Shown: piece by piece, positions 38,155-51,860 of the stretch
Numbering within the stretch: the stretch's first letter is position 1
How the letters are laid out: each line of letters begins with the position of its first letter
Assembly: GCF_051014685.1 (NCBI RefSeq)
Contig: NC_135056.1
Coordinates: forward strand, 496,001 to 560,000
Length of the DNA stretch: 64,000 bases
Origin: Ptiloglossa arizonensis
Taxonomy: Eukaryota; Arthropoda; Insecta; Hymenoptera; Colletidae
Reading direction: 5' to 3'
Position numbers and translations under genes: made by a program
Notes under the pieces: model-generated
What the model was told of the DNA's origin: nothing
The model's database searches: none
The model's input: the letters and a program-made list of their open reading frames with translations, nothing else

Positions 38155-38940
38155 GTTTTGAGGTAAGAAACGCTTGAGAAACTCCAAATTTTCGCAGTTC
38201 TGATGCTCGAAACGAATAACTACAACGGCCTAGGGGAAAACTACTGATACCGTTGTAATGGGGCGAGTTTCTACTTTCAGATGCAACAGAAAGTTTGCGG
38301 ATTGGTCAATCGCTTCGCGAGATATGGCAGTTTTGAGGTAAGAAACGTTTGAGAAACTCCAAATTTTCGCAGTTCTGATGGTCGAAACGAATAACTAGAA
38401 CGGCCTAGGGGAAAACTACTCATACCGTTGTAATGGGGCGAGTTTCTACTTTCATATGCGACAGAAACTTTGCTTATTGGTCAAACCGTTCGCGAGATAA
38501 GGCAGTTTTGAGGTAAGAAACGCTTGAGAAACTCCAAATTTTCGCAGTTCTGATGCTCGAAACGAATAACTAGAACGGCCTACGGGAAAACTACTCATAC
38601 CGTTGTAATGTGGCGAGTTTCTACTTTCAGATTCGACAGAAACTTTGCGGATTGGTCAATCCGTTCGCGAGATATGGCAGTTTTGAGGTAAGAAACGCTT
38701 GAGAAACTCCAAATTTTCGCAGTTCTGATGCTCGAAACGAATAACGAGACCGGTCTAGGGGAAAACTACTCATACCATTGTAATCGGGCGAGCTTCTTCT
38801 TTCAGATGCAACAGAAATTTTGCGGATTGGTCAATCCGTTCGCGAGATATGGCAGTTTTGAGGTAAGAAACGCTTGAGAAACTCAAAATTTTCGCAGTTC
38901 TGATGCTCGAAGCGAATTACTAGAACGGCCTAGGGGAAGA

Positions 38941-38950
38941 CTAATACCGT
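38941..38950 (+). repeat. Unique 3-bp-deleted monomer
   Basis: GACTAATACC stands where related monomers have GACTACTCATACC. I saw this deletion only here. It accounts for the change in offset from 4,372 to 4,369 bp between the two flanking matches. Confidence 0.85.
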
Positions 38951-40125
38951 TGTAGTCGGGCGAGTTTCTACTTTCAGATGCAACAGAAATTTTGCGGATT
39001 GGTCAATCCGTTCGCGAGATATGGCAGTTTTGAGGTAAGAAACGCTTGAGAAACTCCAAATTGTCGCAGTTCTGATGCTCGAACCGAATAACTAGAACGG
39101 CCTAGGGGAAAACTACTCATACCGTTGTAATGGGGCGAGTTTCTACTTTCAGATGCAACAGAAACTTTGCGGATTGGTCAATCCGTTCGCGAGATATGGC
39201 AGTTTTGTGGTAAGAAACGCTTGAGAAACTCCAAACTTTCGCAGGTCTGATGCTCGAAACGAATAACTAGAACGGCCTAGGGGAAAACTACTCATACCGT
39301 TGTAATGGGGCGAGTTTCTACTTTCAGATGCGACAGAATCTTTGCGGATTTGTCAATCCGTTCGCGAGATGTGGCAGTTTTGAGGTAAGAAACGCTTGAG
39401 AAACTCCAAATTTTCGCAGTTCTGATGCTCGAAACGAATAACTAGAACGGCCTAGGGGAAAACTACTCATACCGTTGTAATGGGGCGAGTTTCTACTTTC
39501 AGATGCGACAGAAACTTTGCGGATTGGTCAATCCGTTCGCGAGATATGGCAGTTTTGAGGTAAGAAACGCTTGAGAAACTCCAAATTATCGCAGTTCTGA
39601 TGCTCGAAACGAATAACTAGAACGGCCTAGGGGAAAACTACTCATACCGTTGTAATGGGGCGAGTTTCTACTTTCAGATGCGACAGAAACTTTGCTTATT
39701 GGTCAAACCGTTCGCGAGATATGGCAGTTTTGAGGTAAGAAACGCTTGAGAAACTCCAAATTTTCGCAGTTCTGATGCTCGAAACGAATAACTAGAACGG
39801 CCTACGGGAAAACTACTCATACCGTTGTAATGGGGCGAGTTTCTACTTTCAGATTCGACAGAAACTTTGCGGATTGGACAATCCGTTCGCGAGATATGGC
39901 AGTTTTGAGGTAAGAAACGCTTGAGAAACTCCAAATTTTCGCAGTTCTGATGCTCGAAACGAATAACGAGAACGGCCTAGGGGAAAACGACTCAAACCAT
40001 TGTAATCGGGCGAGCTACTTCTTTCAGATGCAACAGAAATTTTGCGGATTGGTCAATCCGTTCGCGAGATATGGCAGTTTTGAGGTAAGAAATGCTCGAG
40101 AAACTCCAAATTTCGCAGTTCTGAT

Positions 40126-42630
40126 GCTCGAATCGAATAACTAGAACGGCCTAGGGGAAAACTACTCATACCGTTGTAATCGGGCGAGTTTCTACTTTCA
40201 GATGCGAGAGAAATTTTACGGATTGGTCAATCCGTTCGCGAGATATGGCCGTTTTGAGGTAAGAAACGCTTGAGAAACTCCAATTTTTCGCAGTTCTGAT
40301 GCTCGAAGCGAATTACTAGAACGGCCTAGGGGAAGACTACTCATACCGTTGTAGTCGGGCGAGTTTCTACTTTCAGATGCAACAGAAATTTTGCGGATTG
40401 GTCAATCCGTTCGCGAGATATGGCAGTTTTGAGGTAAGAAACGCTTGAGAAACTCCAAATTTTCGCAGTTCTGATGCTCGAACCGAATAACTAGAACGGC
40501 CTAGGGGAAAACTACTCATACCGTTGTAATGGGGCGAGTTTCTACTTTCAGATGCAACAGAAACTTTGCGGATTGGTTAATCCGTTCGCGAGATATGGCA
40601 GTTTTGAGGTAAGAAACGCTTGAGAAACTCCAAATTTTCGCAGTTCTGATGCTCGAAACGAATAACTAGAACGGCCTAGGGGAAAACTACTCATACCGTT
40701 GTAATGGGGCGAGTTTCCACTTTCAGATGCAACAGAAACTTTGCGGATTGGTCAATCGGTTCGCGAGATATGGCAGTTTTGAGGTAAGAAACGCTTGAGA
40801 AACTCCAAATTTTCGCAGTTCTGATGCTCGAAACGAATAACTAGAACGGCCTAGGGGAAAACTACTCATACCGTTGTAATGGGGCGAGTTTCTACTTTCA
40901 GATGCGACAGAAACTTTGCTTATTAGTCAAACCGTTCGCGAGATATGGCAGTTTTGAGGTAAGAAACGCTTGAGAAACCCCAAATTTTCGCAGTTCTGAT
41001 GCTCGAAACGAATAACTAGAACGGCCTACGGGAAAACTACTCATACCGTTGTAATGGGGCGAGTTTCTACTTTCAGATTCGACAGAAACTTTGCGGATTG
41101 GACAATCCGTTCGCGAGATATGGCAGTTTTGAGGTAAGAAACGCTTGAGAAACTCCAAATTTTCGCAGTTCTGATGCTCTAAACGAATAACGAGAACGGC
41201 CTAGGGGAAAACTACTCATACCGTTGTAATCGGGCGAGTTTCTACTTTCAGATGCGAGAGAAATTTTGCGGATTGGTCAATCCGTTCGCGAGATATGGCA
41301 GTTTTGAGGTAAGAAACGCTTGAGAAACTCCAATTTTTCGCAGTTCTGATGCTCGAAGCGAATTACTAGAACGGCCTAGGGGAAGACTACTCATACCGTT
41401 GTAGTCGGGCGAGTTTCTACTTTCAGATGCAACAGAAATTTTGCGGATTGGTCAATCCGTTCGCGAGATATGGCAGTTTTGAGGTAAGAAACGCTTGAGA
41501 AACTCCAAATTTTCGCAGTTCTGATGCTCGAACCGAATAACTAGAACGGCCTAGGGGAAAACTACTCATACCGTTGTAATGGGGCGAGTTTCTACTTTCA
41601 GATTCGACAGAAACTTTGCGGATTGGTCAATCCGTTCGCGAGATATGGCAGTTTTGAGGTAAGAAACGTTTGAGAAACTCCAAATTTTCGCAGTTCTGAT
41701 GCTCGAAACGAATAACTAGAACGGCCTACGGGAAAACTACTCATACCGTTGTAATGGGGCGAGTTTCTACTTTCAGATGCGACAGAAACTTTGCTTATTG
41801 GTCAAACCGTTCGCGAGATAAGGCAGTTTTGAGGTAAGAAACGCTTGAGAAACTCCAAATTTTCGCAGTTCTGATGCTCGAAACGAATAACTAGAACGGC
41901 CTACGGGAAAACTACTCATACCGTTGTAATGGGGCGAGTTTCTACTTTCAGATTCGACAGAAACTTTGCGGATTGGTCAATCCGTTCGCGAGATATGGCA
42001 GTTTTGAGGTAAGAAACGCTTGAGAAACTCCAAATTTTCGCAGTTCTGATGCTCGAAACGAATAACGAGAACGGCCTAGGGGAAAACTACTCATACCATT
42101 GTAATCGGGCGAGCTTCTTTTTTCAGATGCAACAGAAATTTTGCGGATTGGTCAATCCGTTCGCGAGATATGGCAGTTTTGATGTAAGAAACGCTTGAGA
42201 AACTCAAAATTTTCGCAGTTCTGATGCTCGAAACGAATAACTAGAACGGGCTAGGGGAAAACTACTCATACCGTTGTAATCGGGCGAGTTTCTACTTTCA
42301 GATGCGAGAGAAATTTTGCGGATTGGTCAATCCGTTCGCGAGATATGGCAGTTTTGAGGTAAGAAACGCTTGAGAAACTCCAATTTTTCGCAGTTCTGAT
42401 GCTCGAAGCGAATTACTAGAACGGCCTAGGGGAAGACTACTCATACCGTTGTAGTCGGGCGAGTTTCTACTTTCAGATGCAACAGAAATTTTGCGGATTG
42501 GTCAATCCGTTCGCGAGATATGGCAGTTTTGAGGTAAGAAACGCTTGAGAAACTCCAAATTTTCGCAATTCTGATGCTCGAACCGAATAACTAGAACGGC
42601 CTAGGGGAAAACTACTCATACCGTTGTAAT
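40126..42630. repeat. 6-monomer HOR, 1,050 bp spacing, short blocks
   Basis: The GAAGCGAATTAC / GAAGACTAC / GTAGTCGGG monomer recurs at 40305, 41355 and 42405, exactly 1,050 bp apart, each time preceded by a CAGATGCGAGAG monomer and followed by one with GCTCGAACCG. The intervening monomers vary more, so the 6-mer register is firm but copies are not uniform. No deleted monomer lies between, hence the exact 1,050 bp. Confidence 0.8.
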
Positions 42631-45600
42631 GGGGCGAGTTTCTATTTTCAGATGCAACAGAAACTTTGCGGATTGGTCAATCCGTTCGCGAGATCTGGCA
42701 GTTGTGAGGTAAGAAACGCTTGAGAAACTCCAAACTTTCGCAGTTCTGATGCTCGAAACGAATAACTAGAACGGCCTAGGGGAAAACTACTCATACCGTT
42801 GTAATGGGGCGAGTTTCTACTTTCAGATGCGACAGAAACTTTGCGGATTTGTCAATCCGTTCGCGAGATGTGGCACTTTTGAGGTAAGAAACGCTTGAGA
42901 AACTCCAAATTTTCGCAGTTCTGATGCTCGAAACGAATAACTAGAACGGCCTAGGGGAAAACTACTCATACCGTTGTAATGGGGCGAGTTTCCACTTTCA
43001 GATGCAACAGAAACTTTGCGGATTGGTCAATCGGTTCGCGAGATATGGCAGTTTTGAGGTAAGAAACGCTTGAGAAACTCCAAATTTTCGCAGTTCTGAT
43101 GCTCGAAACGAATAACTAGAACGGCCTAGGGGAAAACTACTCATGCCGTTGTAATGGGGCGAGTTTCTACTTTCAGATGCGACAGAAACTTTGCTTATTG
43201 GTCAAACCGTTCGCGAGATATGGCAGTTTTGAGGTAAGAAACGCTTGACAAACTCCAAATTTTCGCAGTTCTGATGCTCGAAACGAATAACTAGAACGGC
43301 CTACGGGAAAACTACTCATACCGTTGTAATGGGGCGAGTTTCTACTTTCAGATTCGACAGAAACTTTGCGGATTGGACAATCCGTTCGCGAGATATGGCA
43401 GTTTTGAGGTAAGAAACGCTTGAGAAACTCCAAATTTTCGCAGTTCTGATGCTCGAAACGAATAACGAGAACGGCCTAGGGGAAAACTACTCATACCATT
43501 GTAATCGGACGAGCTACTTCTTTCAGATGCAACAGAAATTTTGCGGATTGGTCAATCCGTTCGCGAGATATGGCAGTTTTGAGGTAAGAAATGCTCGAGA
43601 AACTCCAAATTTCGCAGTTCTGATGCTCGAATCGAATAACTAGAACGGCCTAGGGGAAAACTACTCATACCGTTGTAATCGGGCGAGTTTCTACTTTCAG
43701 ATGCGAGAGAAATTTTGCGGATTGGCCAACCCGTTCGCGAGATACGGCAGTTTTGAGGTAAGAAACGCTTGAGAAACTCCAAATTTTCGCAGTTCTGATG
43801 CTCGAAACGAATAACTAGAACGGCCTAGGGGAAAACTACTCATACCGTTGTAATGGGGCGAGTTTCTACTTTCAGATGCGACAGAAACTTTGCTTATTGG
43901 TCAAACCGTTCGCGAGATAAGGCAGTTTTGAGGTAAGAAACGCTTGAGAAACTCCAAATTTTCGCAGTTCTGATGCTCGAATCGAATAACTAGAACGGCC
44001 TAGGGGAAAACTACTCATACCGTTGTAATCGGGCGAGTTTCTACTTTCAGATGCGAGAGAAATTTTGCGGATTGGCCAACCCGTTCGCGAGATACGGCAG
44101 TTTTGAGGTAAGAAACGCTTGAGAAACTCCAAATTTTCGCAGTTCTGATGCTCGAAACGAATAACTAGAACGGCCTAGGGGAAAACTACTCATACCGTTG
44201 AAATGGGGCGAGTTTCTACTTTCAGATGCGACAGAAACTTTGCTTATTGGTCAAACCGTTCGCGAGATAAGGCAGTTTTGAGGTAAGAAACGCTTGAGAA
44301 ACTCCAAATTTTCGCAGTTCTGATGCTCGAAACGAATAACTAGAACGGCCTACGGGAAAACAACTCATACCGTTGTAATGGGGCGAGTTTCTACTTTCAG
44401 ATTCGACAGAAACTTTGCGGATTGGTCAATCCGTTCGCGAGATATGGCAGTTTTGAGGTAAGAAACGCTTGAGAAACTCCAAATTTTCGCAGTTCTGATG
44501 CTCGAAACGAATAACGAGAACGGCCTAGGGGAAAACTACTCATACCATTGTAATCGGGCGAGCTTCTTTTTTCAGATGCATCAGAAATTTTGCGGATTGG
44601 TCAATCCGTTCGCGAGATATGGCAGTTTTGATGTAAGAAACGCTTGAGAAACTCAAAATTTTCGCAGTTCTGATGCTCGAAACGAATAACTAGAACGGCC
44701 TAGGGTAAAACTACTCATACCGTTGTAATCGGGCGAGATTCTACTTTCAGATGCGAGAGAAATTTTGCGGATTGGTCAATCCGTTCGCGAGATATGGCAG
44801 TTTTGAGGTAAGAAACGCTTGAGAAACTCCAACTTTTCGCAGTTCTGATGCTCGAAGCGAATTACTAGAACGGCCTAGGGGAAGACTACTCATACCGTTG
44901 TAGTCGGGCGAGTTTCTACTTTCAGATGCAACAGAAATTTTGCGGATTGGTCAATCCGTTCGGGAGATATGGCAGTTTTGAGGTAAGAAACGCTTGAGAA
45001 TCTCCAAATTTTCGCAGTTCTGATGCTCGAACCGAATAACTAGAACGGCCTAGGGGAAAACTACTCATACCGTTGTAATGGGGCGAGTTTCTACTTTCAG
45101 ATGCAACAGAAACTTTGCGGATTGGTCAATCGGTTCGCGAGATATGGCAGTTTTGAGGTAAGAAACGTTTGAGAAACTCCAAATTTTCGCAGTTCTGATG
45201 CTCGAAACGAATAACTAGAACGGCCTAGGGGAAAACTACTCATACCGTTGTAATGGGGCGAGTTTCTACTTTCAGATGCGACAGAAACTTTGCTTATTGG
45301 TCAAACCGTTCGCGAGATAAGGCAGTTTTGAGGTAAGAAACGCTTGAGAAACTCCAAATTTTCGCAGTTCTGATGCTCGAAACGAATAACTAGAACGGCC
45401 TACGGGAAAACTACTCATACCGTTGTAATGGGGCGAGTTTCTACTTTCAGATTCGACAGAAACTTTGCGGATTGGTCAATCCGTTCGCGAGATATGGCAG
45501 TTTTGAGGTAAGAAACGCTTGAGAAACTCCAAATTTTCGCAGTTCTGATGCTCGAAACGAATAACGAGAACGGCCTAGGGGAAAACCACTCATACCATTG

Positions 45601-46133
45601 TAATCGGGCGAGCTTCTTTTTTCAGATGCAACAGAAATTTTGCGGATTGGTCAATCCGTTCGCGAGATATGGCAGTTTTGATGTAAGAAACGCTTGAGAA
45701 ACTAAAAATTTTCGCAGTTCTGATGCTCGAAACGAATAACTAGAACGGCCTAGGGGAAAACTACTCATACCGTTGTAATCGGGCGAGTTTCTACTTTCAG
45801 GTGCGAGAGAAATTTTGCGGATTGGTCAATCCGTTCGCGAGATATGGCAGTTTTGAGGTAAGAAACGCTTGAGAAACTCCAAATTTTCGCAGTTCTGATG
45901 CTCGAATCGAATAACTAGAACGGCCTAGGGGAAAACTACTCATACCGTTGTAATGGGGCGAGTTTCTACTTTCAGATGCAACAGAAACTTTGCGGATTGG
46001 TCAATCCGTTCGCGAGATATGGCAGTTTTGATGTAAGAAACGCTTGAGAAACCCCAAACTTTCGCAGTTCTGATGCTCGAAACGAATAACGAGAACGGCC
46101 TAGGGGAAAACTACTCATACCATTGTAATCGGA
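41845..46133. repeat. 4.29-kb block, left copy of a pair 9,969 bp apart
   Basis: It matches 51814-56102 throughout at offset 9,969 bp (57 monomers minus 6 bp). By eye I found only about half a dozen substitutions: for example G at 42704 against T, C at 43249 against G, A at 45704 against C, G at 45801 against A, and on the other side T at 54315 and A at 54583. The left boundary is the AACGCTTGAG/AACGTTTGAG site (41844/51813). The right boundary is just after CTACTC/CCACTC (46112/56081). Confidence 0.9.
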
Positions 46134-49063
46134 CGAGCTACTTCTTTCAGATGCAACAGAAATTTTGCGGATTGGTCAATCCGTTCGCGAGATATGGCAG
46201 TTTTGAGGTAAGAAATGCTCGATAAACTCCAAATTTCGCAGTTCTGATGCTCGAATCGAATAACTAGAACGGCCTAGGGGAAAACTACTCATACCGTTGT
46301 AATCGGGCGAGTTTCTACTTTCAGATGCGAGAGAAATTTTGCGGATTGGCCAACCCGTTCGCGAGATACGGCAGTTTTGAGGTAAGAAACGCTTGAGAAA
46401 CTCCAAATTTTCGCAGTTCTGATGCTCGAAACGAATAACTAGAACGGCCTAGGGGAAAACTACTCATACCGTTGTAATGGGGCGAGTTTCTACTTTCAGA
46501 TGCAACAGAAACTTTGCGGATTGGTCAATCGGTTCGCGAGATATGGCAGTTTTGAGGTAAGAAACGTTTGAGAAACTCCAAATTTTCGCAGTTCTGATGC
46601 TCGAAACGAATAACTAGAACGGCCTAGGGGAAAACTACTCATACCGTTGTAATGGGGCGAGTTTCTACTTTCAGATGCGACAGAAACTTTGCTTATTGGT
46701 CAAACCGTTCGCGAGATAAGGCAGTTTTGAGGTAAGAAACGCTTGAGAAACTCCAAATTTTCGCAGTTCTGATGCTCGAAACGAATAACTAGAACGGCCT
46801 ACGGGAAAACAACTCATACCGTTGTAATGGGGCGAGTTTCTACTTTCAGATTCGACAGAAACTTTGCGGATTGGTCAATCCGTTCGCGAGATATGGCAGT
46901 TTTGAGGTAAGAAACGCTTGAGAAACTCCAAATTTTCGCAGTTCTGATGCTCGAAACGAATAACGAGAACGGCCTAGGGGAAAACTACTCATACCGTTGT
47001 AATGGGGCGAGTTTCTACTTTCAGATGCAACAGAAACTTTGCGGATTGGTCAATCCGTTCGCGAGATATGGCAGTTTTGATGTAAGAAACGCTTGAGAAA
47101 CCCCAAACTTTCGCAGTTCTGATGCTCGAAACGAATAACGAGAACGGCCTAGGGGAAAACTACTCATACCATTGTAATCGGACGAGCTACTTCTTTCAGA
47201 TGCAACAGAAATTTTGCGGATTGGTCAATCCGTTCGCGAGATATGGCAGTTTTGAGGTAAGAAATGCTCGATAAACTCCAAATTTCGCAGTTCTGATGCT
47301 CGAATCGAATAACTAGAACGGCCTAGGGGAAAACTACTCATACCGTTGTAATCGGGCGAGTTTCTACTTTCAGATGCGAGAGAAATTTTGCGGATTGGCC
47401 AACCCGTTCGCGAGATACGGCAGTTTTGAGGTAAGAAACGCTTGAGAAACTCCAAATTTTCGCAGTTCTGATGCTCGAAACGAATAACTAGAACGGCCTA
47501 GGGGAAAACTACTCATACCGTTGTAATGGGGCGAGTTTCTACTTTCAGATGCAACAGAAACTTTGCGGATTGGTCAATCGGTTCGCGAGATATGGCAGTT
47601 TTGAGGTAAGAAACGCTTGAGAAACTCCAAATTTTCGCAGTTCTGATGCTCGAAACGAATAACTAGAACGGCCTAGGGGAAAACTACTCATACCGTTGTA
47701 ATGGGGCGAGTTTCTACTTTCAGATGCGACAGAAACTTTGCTTATTGGTCAAACCGTTCGCGAGATAAGGCAGTTTTGAGGTAAGAAACGCTTGAGAAAC
47801 TCCAAATTTTCGCAGTTCTGATGCTCGAAACGAATAACTAGAACGGCCTACGGGAAAACAACTCATACCGTTGTAATGGGGCGAGTTTCTACTTTCAGAT
47901 TCGACAGAAACTTTGCGGATTGGTCAATCCGTTCGCGAGATATGGCAGTTTTGAGGTAAGAAACGCTTGAGAAACTCCAAATTTTCGCAGTTCTGATGCT
48001 CGAAACGAATAACGAGAACGGCCTAGGGGAAAACTACTCATACCGTTGTAATGGGGCGAGTTTCTACTTTCAGATGCAACAGAAACTTTGCGGATTGGTC
48101 AATCCGTTCGCGAGATATGGCAGTTTTGATGTAAGAAACGCTTGAGAAACCCCAAACTTTCGCAGTTCTGATGCTCGAAACGAATAACGAGAACGGCCTA
48201 GGGGAAAACTACTCATACCATTGTAATCGGACGAGCTACTTCTTTCAGATGCAACAGAAATTTTGCGGATTGGTCAATCCGTTCGCGAGATATGGCAGTT
48301 TTGAGGTAAGAAATGCTCGATAAACTCCAAATTTCGCAGTTCTGATGCTCGAATCGAATAACTAGAACGGCCTAGGGGAAAACTACTCATACCGTTGTAA
48401 TCGGGCGAGTTTCTACTTTCAGATGCGAGAGAAATTTTGCGGATTGGCCAACCCGTTCGCGAGATACGGCAGTTTTGAGGTAAGAAACGCTTGAGAAACT
48501 CCAAATTTTCGCAGTTCTGATGCTCGAAACGAATAACTAGAACGGCCTAGGGGAAAACTACTCATACCGTTGTAATGGGGCGAGTTTCTACTTTCAGATG
48601 CAACAGAAACTTTGCGGATTGGTCAATCGGTTCGCGAGATATGGCAGTTTTGAGGTAAGAAACGTTTGAGAAACTCCAAATTTTCGCAGTTCTGATGCTC
48701 GAAACGAATAACTAGAACGGCCTAGGGGAAAACTACTCATACCGTTGTAATGGGGCGAGTTTCTACTTTCAGATGCGACAGAAACTTTGCTTATTGGTCA
48801 AACCGTTCGGGAGATAAGGCAGTTTTGAGGTAAGAAACGCTTGAGAAACTCCAAATTTTCGCAGTTCTGATCCTCGAAACGAATAACTAGAACGGCCTAC
48901 GGGAAAACAACTCATACCGTTGTAATGGGGCGAGTTTCTACTTTCAGATTCGACAGAAACTTTGCGGATTGGTCAATCCGTTCGCGAGATATGGCAGTTT
49001 TGAGGTAAGAAACGCTTGAGAAACTCCAAATTTTCGCAGTTCTGATGCTCGAAACGAATAACG
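45917..49063. repeat. 6-monomer HOR, 1,049 bp x 3 tandem copies
   Basis: Copies lie at 45917-46965, 46966-48014 and 48015-49063. The period is six monomers minus 1 bp because each copy has one AAATTTCGC monomer (46231, 47280, 48329). Each copy runs: GATGTAAG with GAGAAACCCC; GGACGAGCTACTTC; ATGCTCGATAAACT; GATACGGCAG; CGGTTCGCG; TTGCTTATTGG; CAGATTCGAC. Differences are few, such as AACGTTTGAG against AACGCTTGAG in the middle copy, and CGGGAG (48810) and GATCCTCG (48872) in the third. Confidence 0.93.
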
Positions 49064-49763
49064 AGAACGGCCTAGGGGAAAACTACTCATACCATTGTAA
49101 TCGGGCGAGCTTCTTTTTTCAGATGCAACAGAAATTTTGCGGATTGGTCAATCCGTTCGCGAGATATGGCAGTTTTGATGTAAGAAACGCTTGAGAAACT
49201 CAAAATTTTCGCAGTTCTGATGCTCGAAACGAATAACTAGAACGGCCTAGGGGAAAACTACTCATACCGTTGTAATCGGGCGAGATTCTACTTTCAGATG
49301 CGAGAGAAATTTTGCGGATTGGTCAATCCGTTCGCGAGATATGGCAGTTTTGAGGTAAGAAACGCTTGAGAAACTCCAATTTTTCGCAGTTCTGATGCTC
49401 GAAGCGAATTACTAGAACGGCCTAGGGGAAGACTACTCATACCGTTGTAGTCGGGCGAGTTTCTACTTTCAGATGCAACAGAAATTTTGCGGATTGGTCA
49501 ATCCGTTCGGGAGATATGGCAGTTTTGAGGTAAGAAACGCTTGAGAATCTGCAAATTTTCGCAGTTCTGATGCTCGAACCGAATAACTAGAACGGCCTAG
49601 GGGAAAACTACTCATACCGTTGTAATGGGGCGAGTTTCTACTTTCAGATGCAACAGAAACTTTGCGGATTGGTCAATCCGTTCGCGAGATATGGCAGTTT
49701 TGAGGTAAGAAACGCTTGAGAAACTCCAAACTTTCGCAGTTCTGATGCTCGAAACGAATAACG

Positions 49764-50812
49764 AGAACGGCCTAGGGGAAAACTACTCATACCGTTGTAA
49801 TGGGGCGAGTTTCTACTTTCAGATGCAACAGAAACTTTGCGGATTGGTCAATCCGTTCGCGAGATATGGCAGTTTTGATGTAAGAAACGCTTGAGAAACC
49901 CCAAACTTTCGCAGTTCTGATGCTCGAAACGAATAACGAGAACGGCCTAGGGGAAAACTACTCATACCATTGTAATCGGACGAGCTACTTCTTTCAGATG
50001 CAACAGAAATTTTGCGGATTGGTCAATCCGTTCGCGAGATATGGCAGTTTTGAGGTAACAAATGCTCGATAAACTCCAAATTTCGCAGTTCTGATGCTCG
50101 AATCGAATAACTAGAACGGCCTAGGGGAAAACTACTCATACCGTTGTAATCGGGCGAGTTTCTACTTTCAGATGCGAGAGAAATTTTGCGGATTGGCCAA
50201 CCCGTTCGCGAGATACGGCAGTTTTGAGGTAAGAAACGCTTGAGAAACTCCAAATTTTCGCAGTTCTGATGCTCGAAACGAATAACTAGAACGGCCTAGG
50301 GGAAAACTACTCATACCGTTGTAATGGGGCGAGTTTCTACTTTCAGATGCAACAGAAACTTTGCGGATTGGTCAATCGGTTCGCGAGATATGGCAGTTTT
50401 GAGGTAAGAAACGTTTGAGAAACTCCAAATTTTCGCAGTTCTGATGCTCGAAACGAATAACTAGAACGGCCTAGGGGAAAACTACTCATACCGTTGTAAT
50501 GGGGCGAGTTTCTACTTTCAGATGCGACAGAAACTTTGCTTATTGGTCAAACCGTTCGGGAGATAAGGCAGTTTTGAGGTAAGAAACGCTTGAGAAACTC
50601 CAAATTTTCGCAGTTCTGATCCTCGAAACGAATAACTAGAACGGCCTACGGGAAAACAACTCATACCGTTGTAATGGGGCGAGTTTCTACTTTCAGATTC
50701 GACAGAAACTTTGCGGATTGGTCAATCCGTTCGCGAGATATGGCAGTTTTGAGGTAAGAAACGCTTGAGAAACTCCAAATTTTCGCAGTTCTGATGCTCG
50801 AAACGAATAACG
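49764..50812. repeat. Fourth, detached copy of the 1,049-bp 6-mer HOR
   Basis: It lies 1,749 bp after the third tandem copy, four foreign monomers (49064-49763) intervening. It shares with that third copy the private CGGGAG and GATCCTCG changes, so it derives from that copy rather than from the first two. It has GGTAACAAATGC near 50058 and a 174-bp monomer at 50078. Confidence 0.87.
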
Positions 50813-51162
50813 AGAACGGCCTAGGGGAAAACTACTCATACCATTGTAATCGGGCGAGCTTCTTTTTTCAGATGCAACAGAAATTTTGCGGATTGGTCAA
50901 TCCGTTCGCGAGATATGGCAGTTTTGATGTAAGAAACGCTTGAGAAACTCAAAATTTTCGCAGTTCTGATGCTCGAAACGAATAACTAGAACGGCCTAGG
51001 GGAAAACTACTCATACCGTTGTAATCGGGCGAGTTTCTACTTTCAGGTGCGAGAGAAATTTTGCGGATTGGTCAATCCGTTCGCGAGATATGGCAGTTTT
51101 GAGGTAAGAAACGCTTGAGAAACTCCAAATTTTCGCAGTTCTGATGCTCGAATCGAATAACT

Positions 51163-51860
51163 AGAACGGCCTAGGGGAAAACTACTCATACCGTTGTAAT
51201 GGGGCGAGTTTCTACTTTCAGATGCAACAGAAACTTTGCGGATTGGTCAATCCGTTCGCGAGATATGGCAGTTTTGATGTAAGAAACGCTTGAGAAACCC
51301 CAAACTTTCGCAGTTCTGATGCTCGAAACGAATAACGAGAACGGCCTAGGGGAAAACTACTCATACCATTGTAATCGGACGAGCTACTTCTTTCAGATGC
51401 AACAGAAATTTTGCGGATTGGTCAATCCGTTCGCGAGATATGGCAGTTTTGAGGTAAGAAATGCTCGATAAACTCCAAATTTCGCAGTTCTGATGCTCGA
51501 ATCGAATAACTAGAACGGCCTAGGGGAAAACTACTCATACCGTTGTAATCGGGCGAGTTTCTACTTTCAGATGCGAGAGAAATTTTGCGGATTGGCCAAC
51601 CCGTTCGCGAGATACGGCAGTTTTGAGGTAAGAAACGCTTGAGAAACTCCAAATTTTCGCAGTTCTGATGCTCGAAACGAATAACTAGAACGGCCTAGGG
51701 GAAAACTACTCATACCGTTGTAATGGGGCGAGTTTCTACTTTCAGATGCAACAGAAACTTTGCGGATTGGTCAATCGGTTCGCGAGATATGGCAGTTTTG
51801 AGGTAAGAAACGTTTGAGAAACTCCAAATTTTCGCAGTTCTGATGCTCGAAACGAATAAC
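51163..51860. repeat. Fifth, shortened copy of the 1,049-bp 6-mer HOR
   Basis: It begins 1,399 bp after the fourth copy and runs through the GAGAAACCCC, ATGCTCGATAAACT (174-bp monomer at 51477), GATACGGCAG and CGGTTCGCG monomers. It then jumps to CCTACGGG/CAGATTCGAC, skipping the TTGCTTATTGG monomer. The jump coincides with the left end of the 4.29-kb duplicate at 51814. Confidence 0.82.
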
